Assembly (NCBI GenBank): GCA_027618475.1 | Contig: JAQCEJ010000060.1 | Span: 1 to 32,188 of the forward strand | Origin: Planctomycetota bacterium | GTDB taxonomy: Bacteria; Planctomycetota; Planctomycetia; Planctomycetales; Planctomycetaceae | DNA length: 32,188 nt | Direction of reading: 5' to 3' | Shown here: one piece after another, positions 26,951-32,188 of the stretch | How positions within the stretch are numbered: the stretch's first letter is position 1 | Layout of the letters: each line of letters begins with the position of its first letter | Translations under genes and position numbers: made by a program | Notes under the pieces: generated by a model | Seen by the model: the letters and a program-made list of their open reading frames with translations, nothing else | Told to the model about the DNA's origin: nothing | Database searches by the model: none

Positions 26951-28089
26951 TGTATCATCTCCTTCCGCGCCCATTCGTCGAGTCGGCAGAGCCGGTCGAG
27001 TGTCGGGGACGGATCAAATTCATGGGCATTCAATACCGCTCGGCAGGCTTGCGGTATTTCGTTAAATTTCAATTCGCGCCGTAAAAACCGCTCGACGGCG
27101 ACTTCGTTCGCTGCATTCAACACCGCCCCGCATGTTCCTCCCCGACGGGCGACTTCGTAACCCAAATCGAGGGCAGGGAATAACTCACGGTTCGGCGGCT
27201 GAAAGTTCAACTCCCAGGTTTCGGACCACGAGAGCCGGGGACTGACCCCTTCACAACGCTCAGGATATGTTAATGCATACTGAATTGGCAATCTCATATC
27301 GGGGGGAGAAAGCTGGGCGACCACCGATCCATCCACAAATTCGACCATCGAATGCACGATGGACTGGGGATGGACCACGACTTCGATCTGTTCCGGAGCA
27401 AGGTCGAATAGCCATTTCGCTTCGATGATTTCCAAGGCTTTGTTCATCATGGTCGCCGAGTCGATCGTAATCTTCGGCCCCATATCCCAGGTCGGATGTG
27501 CCAATGCCCGTTCGGGTGTGATCTCGTCGAATTGCTCACGCGACCAGCCCCGAAACGGTCCGCCACTCGCCGTTAAGATGATTCTACGGACTTCCTTACG
27601 CTCACCCGATCGCAAGCACTGAAAGATCGCATTATGCTCGCTGTCGACCGGCAATATCACGGCTCCGCTGCTTCGGGCCAGCTCCATGATCAACGGACCG
27701 GCGACCACCAGCGTCTCTTTATTAGCCAAGGCTACCTGTTTTCCCGATTCCACGGCTCCCCAAGTACTGTGCAATCCCGCAAAGCCGACGATGCCGGTCA
27801 CCACAACATCGACGTCAGGATGCCGGGCGATCTCGACGAGTGCGTCGGCACCGTATCGCCATTCGGTCGTACCGGTGGCAGATGTCATTCGTTCAACGTG
27901 TTCGCGTCCTGATGGATCACTCAAAACCGCCCAGCGGGGTGAATATCGCCCCACCTGGTCGACCAGCGATTCCCATTTCCGGTGAGCCGATACCGCCGCA
28001 AGCGTGAGTTTATCCGCATGTGCCGCAAGCACATCGAGGCAACTGATGCCGATCGACCCGGTCGAACCCAACACGGCGACATGCTTCAT
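26941..28089 (-). CDS. dxr: 1-deoxy-D-xylulose 5-phosphate reductoisomerase
   Basis: This 382-residue enzyme makes 2-C-methyl-D-erythritol 4-phosphate, the second step of the MEP isoprenoid pathway, with NADPH and a divalent metal. The N-terminal nucleotide motif GSTGSIG (8-14) is intact, as are [14 protein letters not shown], the metal and substrate region [11 protein letters not shown], and [10 protein letters not shown] further on. It is the first gene of a minus-strand operon with rseP, whose GTG start overlaps the last ten bases of dxr. The dxr-rseP order is a known arrangement in many bacteria. The ATG has a weak ribosome binding site. Confidence 0.97.
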
Positions 28090-28440
28090 CCGAACTCAAA
28101 TTCTGATAACACGTTGAAAAAAGGAGAACGGCGAATTCTCCGCCGATATCGCTTTCCGATCAGTAACCCCGACGGGACTTACATTTTAGGGAAACGTCGA
28201 ATTTCGGGCAAGCGGGGTTGTGCAGCGATATTCATTCACATGATTCGCATCACTCCGAATCAACCGTGAGCGTCTGTGCGTTTCACGTGAAACGGTCCCC
28301 GCTTCAGAGTCAGCGTTTTCTCAGGGGAGGAGGTATGGGAGGATTGAGGGGGGGCTCGATTACCCCGCGAGGCAAGGGGTAAGGTCTCTGGGGATCTGCA
28401 CTACGCTCTCCCGCTCTAACTAGGCCTGTGAGACAGACGT
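28090..28440. other. Region upstream of dxr holding the parS site
   Basis: There is no gene in this 350-bp stretch. It holds the parS-like palindrome (28279-28294) and a TACCCC/GGGGTA hairpin (28361-28381) in a G-rich tract. The dxr promoter must lie here, but I could not pick it with confidence. Confidence 0.5.
28279..28294. other. parS-like chromosome partition site
   Basis: CGTTTCACGTGAAACG is a perfect 16-bp palindrome. Its inner 14 bases are identical to the core of the bacterial parS consensus TGTTNCACGTGAAACA, to which ParB binds. It lies in intergenic DNA, not in a gene. Chance occurrence of this 14-mer in 32 kb is very unlikely. parA and parB themselves are not in the window. parS sites usually lie near the chromosome origin. 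Confidence 0.85.
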
Positions 28441-28816
28441 TTTATCGTCCCACCTTTCGCACATTTGGTTTCACCGTTCATCCCCCCCTGCACCCTCCCG
28501 GACGCAGTTGCGCCAAGCCACGAAAAACCGAGAAATTTCAGTCCTTTACCCCTCGCCGTTGCGCTCTCATGCATTTTTGTTTCAGAATGCAAAAAGGGGC
28601 ATAAATGCGATCGAAATTTCGTCTCACGAGTATCTCGCGCCCCTTTCGCGCGCGTTTTTCGCCAAAAATGCGCGCTTTCGACACGGTTTTGCATATTCGT
28701 AAACATCGATGCATTTTGAACGATTACGGCAACACAAAATGGTTTGAAAAACGTTGCGCGCAACCCAATCGTGTTTGCGCCTATCAAAAATTTCTTCTCC
28801 CCCTGGGGAGAACCGG
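28441..28816 (-). repeat. ~370-bp dispersed repeat, copy 2 (inverted)
   Basis: This is the reverse-complement partner of 268-637. It retains the terminal hairpin TTCTCCCC/GGGGAGAA (28797-28814), the palindrome GTTGCGCGCAAC (28753-28764) and the long stem (28648-28675). It has a C7 run where the other copy has six. The flanking block about 28841-28886 also resembles the reverse complement of about 1-45, so the shared region may be longer and rearranged. Open frames on both strands exist, but I regard them as chance. Confidence 0.8.
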
Positions 28817-28820
28817 GTCG

Positions 28821-28891
28821 CTCCGGTTGCTTGTAACCGGAGCCGTGAAACGGTAAGAGGCCATTCAACGACAAACGAAATACGCCTCTTA
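28821..28891. repeat. Two nested-style hairpins beside repeat copy 2
   Basis: The stem CTCCGGTT/AACCGGAG (28821-28842) has a 6-nt loop. The stem TAAGAGGC (28854-28861) pairs perfectly with GCCTCTTA (28884-28891). The CCTCTTATCGCTG motif of the latter also occurs at 79-91. Together they look like the flank of a dispersed element. Confidence 0.5.
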
Positions 28892-28979
28892 TCGCTGTGC
28901 AACACGAGTTGACAAGCAACCAGTGGTACCTCTCTGACGTTCGAGAATAATACCGTAATCGCTGGCTGGCCCGTTTTAA

Positions 28980-29333
28980 GCGTCATTCAGCACGAAGGCG
29001 ATTCGATGGCAAACCACACCTTCGAACGAAACACATGTGTTTGTGCGCCCCAACAAATACGAACCTGGCCGTGCTCATGTGGTCATCTTTAATTGGGAAG
29101 ACCAGTCCGAGGTGCTTGTCGAACTTGCCGATGTCCTGGAAGTAGGACAACGTTTTCGCATCGTCAGCGCGAGAAATTTCTATGGTCCGTCCGTCGCGGA
29201 AGGAACCTATTCAGGTCGCGCTGTCGCGGTTTCGATGGTACCGGTCGCACCCGATCAACCGGTCGGCATGGCCGATTACGAACTCCCGACAGTCGAGCCC
29301 CAGTTCGGTTGCTTTGTGGTGTTGCCAGAATGA
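28980..29333 (+). pseudogene. C-terminal remnant of a larger, probably secreted planctomycete protein
   Basis: An open frame of about 117 codons ends at 29333. From VFVRPNKYEPGRAHVVIFNW to the end it reads like a beta-sandwich C-terminal domain that I recall as the tail of large planctomycete proteins. There is no ATG at its beginning: the only start is a GTG at 29037 inside the conserved part, with no ribosome binding site, and the frame runs upstream of it to a TAA at 28977-28979. The dispersed repeat region ends about 90 bp before. I read it as the 3' end of a gene whose 5' part was lost or displaced. If translated from the GTG it would be 98 residues. Confidence 0.55.
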
Positions 29334-29360
29334 CATAGCCACCCGCCGTTGGAGACCCCA

Positions 29361-30806
29361 TCACCCAAACAACCCCTCCAACGGTTTCCCGCTGTCGACC
29401 AGCGGCACCGGGCGGTTTTGGGCGTCGCGCATGTACCAGTTGGGGTTGATTCCCAGCGTCTGGAAGACCGTCGCTGCCATGTCGGCGGGGCTGACAGGGT
29501 TGTCTTTCGGGTACGCGGCGTCTTTATCCGACGTACCGTACATCGTGCCGCCACGAATACCCGCACCGGCTAAAACCGCGGGGAAGCAGAAGCCCCAGTG
29601 ATCGCGGCCCCAGTTCGCTTTACCGCGCGGGGTGCGGCCCATTTCGCCCATGCAGACGATCAGCGTCTCGTCGAGCAGGCCGCGATCTTCGAGATCGGTG
29701 AGCAGTGCCGAGAACGTTTGATCCAACCCCGGCAGCAGATAATCGTTGACTTCGTTGTTGTGAACATGGCTGTCCCAACTGTAACCGTTGGGACAATCCC
29801 AGAGCACCGTGACGAACCTTGCTCCCGCTTCGATCAACCGGCGACCGAGCAACGCCGATTGCCCGAAGAGATGGCGGCCGTAGCGGTCGCGGAGCGAATC
29901 GGATTCTTGCCGGATGTCGAACGCCGAGCGAATGTTCGTCGACGAAACGAGATCCCAGGCCCGCTGTCGGACGTCGTCGTATTCGTGTTTCTGCTGTTCG
30001 CCCTTCGTCAACTGCGCATCGAACTGTTCGAGCAGTGACCAGCGGCGATCGAGTCGATCGAGCGTTAACGCCGGGTCGTCAACCAGACCCTTCAGACGAA
30101 AATCGAGTTCCTCATCGCTGCATGGCCGGGCGTAGGGATTGTCGTTCGCATCTTTCTTGCGAATATCGGTCGCGAGAGCGTTGTACGATTTACCGAGCCA
30201 ACCGGCGTATTGACCGAGGCGGTCGTACCCTTGAATGTGTCCGAGCCGATTGGGAACATAAATGTAACTCGGTAGCGAACCCTTTTGTCGTGTCGGATCG
30301 TGTTCGTCGAGATATTGCACGACCGACCCCATCGCCGGCCAGTCGTTCTCGGCGGCGTCGACCATCGCCGCGCCGCGCTGTGCCGGAGGCATGGGATGTC
30401 CCGTTTGAATCAGATGGCAGGCGTTGTGATCGTTTTGCTGGTGCGTCATCGTGCGGACGACGCAAAATTTATCCGATATGCCCGCCAACTGCGGCAACTT
30501 TTCGCTGATGAGCAGCCCCGGCGTGCGCGACGCGATCGGTCTGTAAGGCCCGCGAATGTTCTCGGGGGCGTTCGGCTTCTGGTCGAAGGTTTCGAGCTGA
30601 CACGGTCCGCCGAACAGAAATAGAAAGATGACCGACTTGGCCCGCGCCAGCGGAGCGGGATCTTCCTGAGTCAGTGCATTCGCGGCGAGAGCCTGTTGCG
30701 TGGTCAACCAGTTGACGCCGAGCAATCCGCCGCCAACCGCCTGCAACATCTGTCGCCGTGGCAGCCCATGACAGACTTTTTTCGCCGATCCGAGAATATT
30801 GAGCAT
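29361..30806 (-). CDS. DUF1501 family exported protein
   Basis: This 481-residue protein has a twin-arginine-type signal (PRRQMLQAVGGGLLG, RR at 17-18), typical of planctomycete DUF1501 proteins. The sulfatase/alkaline-phosphatase-like body contains FLFLFGGPCQLETFDQKP and GLLDETLIVCMGEMGRTPR, and later GRDHWGFCFPAVLAGAGI. These motifs resemble metal-binding positions of the alkaline phosphatase superfamily, but the activity is unknown. DUF1501 genes usually sit next to a DUF1549/DUF1553 cytochrome-like gene; none is beside this one in the window. It is convergent with the gene remnant at 29333. Confidence 0.93.
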   Translation of the reverse strand: MLNILGSAKKVCHGLPRRQMLQAVGGGLLGVNWLTTQQALAANALTQEDPAPLARAKSVIFLFLFGGPCQLETFDQKPNAPENIRGPYRPIASRTPGLLISEKLPQLAGISDKFCVVRTMTHQQNDHNACHLIQTGHPMPPAQRGAAMVDAAENDWPAMGSVVQYLDEHDPTRQKGSLPSYIYVPNRLGHIQGYDRLGQYAGWLGKSYNALATDIRKKDANDNPYARPCSDEELDFRLKGLVDDPALTLDRLDRRWSLLEQFDAQLTKGEQQKHEYDDVRQRAWDLVSSTNIRSAFDIRQESDSLRDRYGRHLFGQSALLGRRLIEAGARFVTVLWDCPNGYSWDSHVHNNEVNDYLLPGLDQTFSALLTDLEDRGLLDETLIVCMGEMGRTPRGKANWGRDHWGFCFPAVLAGAGIRGGTMYGTSDKDAAYPKDNPVSPADMAATVFQTLGINPNWYMRDAQNRPVPLVDSGKPLEGLFG

Positions 30807-30957
30807 GAGGGAGCCTTAAGTCGATGAAAGCCAACCGGTTTGCGCACCATCGGTTACGATAGTTATCAACCATTACCAATATATCATATTCTTCGGCAGG
30901 AATTGAATCGTAATTCCACGAAATTGAGCAGCGAGGTCAGCAAATGTCGAGGGGGAA

Positions 30958-31626
30958 TCAGGTTTCGAAGCGATGCCCTTCAAGATCGAGACCGATAAAC
31001 GGATTCAAACTTTGAATCTGGCAACCGTAAACTTGTTTCAGACGATCCCTGAGGGCCCGGGTTTGATCCATGATCTGCCTCACCCAGTCTTTATACCATT
31101 TTTGAAATTTAGCGTCCTCCGGGTAGTAGCCTCGATAGGTCATCCGACCGTCGAGCATGCCCCCGTCGTGGCCGCAGATGATGATGTTCGCCGCCCCCAT
31201 GTAGGCCGCGATGTGTATCGCCGATGTAATCGTCGAATAACTGACGACGATGCGGTCGGTGCCGACGACCGAGAGGTCGATGGCCGTACATTCGTTGTGC
31301 ACATGGTCGTAATACCAGGCGGTTCCATCGGCCGCGTTGCGAGCACCGTTACGGTTTCCGCAATCGTACTCCGAAATGATCAGAGGAATGCCGCTCGCGA
31401 ATGCTTCAGCGGCACCGGATGTTTCTTTGCGGACGAGATAGTCGCAGGGATACTTTTTAAAGACGTCGTTGACGCCGATCACGCATTTGTTCGCAAAGAA
31501 TTCGGGTTCGACATAATCCATCGAGGCGGCGGCGGCAATCACCCAGATATCTTCGCCGGCGTGCCGCTGACAAAATTCCGCCACAGGTCGACGGAGGGAA
31601 GTTGATTGCCGGGTTGCTGTTGTCAC
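30958..31626 (-). CDS. DUF115/MptE-like protein, possible glycosyltransferase-type fold
   Basis: This 222-residue protein has IWVIAAAASMDYVEPEFF then IGVNDVFKKYPCDYLVRKE, which recalls the Rossmann-type opening of DUF115/MptE-like proteins. The usual Gly-Pro-Ser of the first loop is Ala-Ala-Ser here. Later motifs are VVSYSTITSAIHIAAYMGAA, IICGHDGGMLDGR and YYPEDAKFQKWYKDW. I place the start at the GTG at 31626, with GGAGAG seven bases before it. An ATG at 31695 is open, but it lies inside the 86-nt repeat element, whose other copy is non-coding. Function is uncertain; flagellin or surface-glycan modification and pterin metabolism are both represented in this superfamily. Confidence 0.75.
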   Translation of the reverse strand: MTTATRQSTSLRRPVAEFCQRHAGEDIWVIAAAASMDYVEPEFFANKCVIGVNDVFKKYPCDYLVRKETSGAAEAFASGIPLIISEYDCGNRNGARNAADGTAWYYDHVHNECTAIDLSVVGTDRIVVSYSTITSAIHIAAYMGAANIIICGHDGGMLDGRMTYRGYYPEDAKFQKWYKDWVRQIMDQTRALRDRLKQVYGCQIQSLNPFIGLDLEGHRFET

Positions 31627-31635
31627 AGTCACTCT

Positions 31636-31721
31636 CTCCAAGCCGTTTCGTAAGCCTCTGGAGGACAGATGTGTTAAGGCGATCGGAACGATCATTTCGT
31701 CACCAACCGGGTTACGAAACC
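31636..31721 (-). repeat. 86-nt structured dispersed element, copy 2
   Basis: This matches 24297-24382 in opposite orientation and has the identical length. Read on the minus strand, the left arm is GTTTCGTAACCC and the right arm GGCTTACGAAAC (11 of 12 pairs), with a compensatory A-T to G-C change relative to copy 1. About 34 bases at the left end and 22 at the right are nearly identical; the middle differs. It lies immediately before the ribosome binding site of the 31626 gene. Confidence 0.75.
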
Positions 31722-32188
31722 AATTCTAGTCGATGTCAGGTGCGCGGGGAATTCGCTCTGACGATGCATGTTCGACGTTCGTAATTCTTGAGCCGACTGA
31801 AGTCATCTACGGGCCGCGAAGAAGAATGGCCGCAAAAAAACGCAAAAGTCGCACAAAAGGACATTTTCACTCTCTGCGACCTCAGCAATCTCTGCGTTTC
31901 AAATCATCTGCTGTTGAAATTCATGGAAACGCAGAGATCGCAGCGTCAGACAAGATCGGGTTTACTCTCCTCGGCCTTTTTCTCAGTATCTCTGCGGTAA
32001 AAATGCCTTTTCTGCTTGGCGACTTGGAGTGAAACAATGATCTGGCCGATCCGGGTGCGCGACATTCGGTTAAAATCTTACCGCAGTTCAATTGTCGAAG
32101 AAGGCGAGTGAAATTTCTCGGGTGTAAACACCGGTCAGAAAACGTAGCACCCGTCGGAGAGTGGTTTGTCGGAATAAAAACGTAGCGC
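31722..32188. other. Gene-free end of the window with CTCTGCG-type repeat
   Basis: No gene is visible. From about 31825 to 32030 the text is rich in CGCAAAA, CTCTGCGA and CGCAGAGATCGCAG, a kind of degenerate dispersed repeat found in many environmental bacteria. The final 60 bases carry AAAACGTAGC twice (about 32138 and 32176). An open frame over 31733-32032 has no ribosome binding site and no protein-like content. Confidence 0.55.
31888..31938. repeat. 13-bp inverted repeat in the CTCTGCG element
   Basis: ATCTCTGCGTTTC (31888-31900) and GAAACGCAGAGAT (31926-31938) are perfect inverted copies separated by 25 bp. They could form a strong stem in RNA or DNA. Confidence 0.6.

Noticed and set aside
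29029-29042. Palindrome AAACACATGTGTTT as a second parS or operator
   Set aside because: It lacks the CACGTG centre of parS and lies within the remnant's coding frame; kept only as a chance palindrome.
31733-32032. 99-codon frame at the end of the window
   Set aside because: Covers the CTCTGCG-type repeat, no ribosome binding site, no recognisable protein features.

Overview
The window reads as chromosomal DNA from a planctomycete (Planctomycetota, probably the Planctomycetales/Planctomycetaceae side). Several families typical of that phylum occur together: a DUF1501 protein, a BatA/von Willebrand factor A (VWA)/DUF4175-like gene group, an RseP-type protease enlarged by extra PDZ repeats, secreted 'CPFC' proteins, a small acidic protein starting MSSIGP, and many degenerate dispersed repeats between genes. 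This assignment is inference from gene content; I could not run a search.

Layout. 1-798: no gene; repeat DNA including copy 1 of a ~370-bp dispersed repeat. 799-1131 (-): small acidic protein. 1405-3076 (+): YdjM-like membrane protein and a nitrilase-superfamily amidohydrolase. 3340-12148 (+): BatA-type VWA protein, second VWA protein, and a DUF4175-like membrane protein cut in two by one in-frame TAA. 12281-13904 (-): ilvN-ilvC, branched-chain amino acid synthesis. 14394-16193 (+): recJ. 16359-20355 (+): MacB/LolD-like ABC ATPase, FtsX-type permease with a His-rich loop, and two DUF3299-like proteins, one membrane-anchored and one a lipoprotein. The set resembles the Zrg-type zinc-uptake layout. 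20394-22987 (+): two tandem secreted paralogues. 23020-24210 (+): M24 peptidase. 24383-28089 (-): dxr-rseP-small membrane protein. 28090-28980: a perfect parS-like palindrome followed by copy 2 (inverted) of the ~370-bp repeat. 28980-29333 (+): apparent C-terminal remnant of a larger gene. 29361-30806 (-): DUF1501 protein. 30958-31626 (-): DUF115/MptE-like protein. 31636-32188: a structured 86-nt repeat and a CTCTGCG-type repeat, with no gene.

How the genes may work together. The two VWA proteins and the DUF4175-like protein are probably one envelope-associated module; its usual MoxR ATPase and DUF58 partners are not in the window. The ABC/DUF3299 genes form a likely metal-handling export or uptake complex, and the CPFC secreted proteins sit directly behind it. 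dxr and rseP overlap and are probably translationally coupled.

Most notable: the single stop codon splitting the DUF4175-like gene; the Zrg-like cluster with its histidine cluster in the permease itself; an 86-nt element present twice with compensatory stem changes; the inverted ~370-bp repeats 28 kb apart; and the parS site, which suggests this DNA lies in the origin-proximal part of the chromosome. All function calls rest on motifs and family memory.
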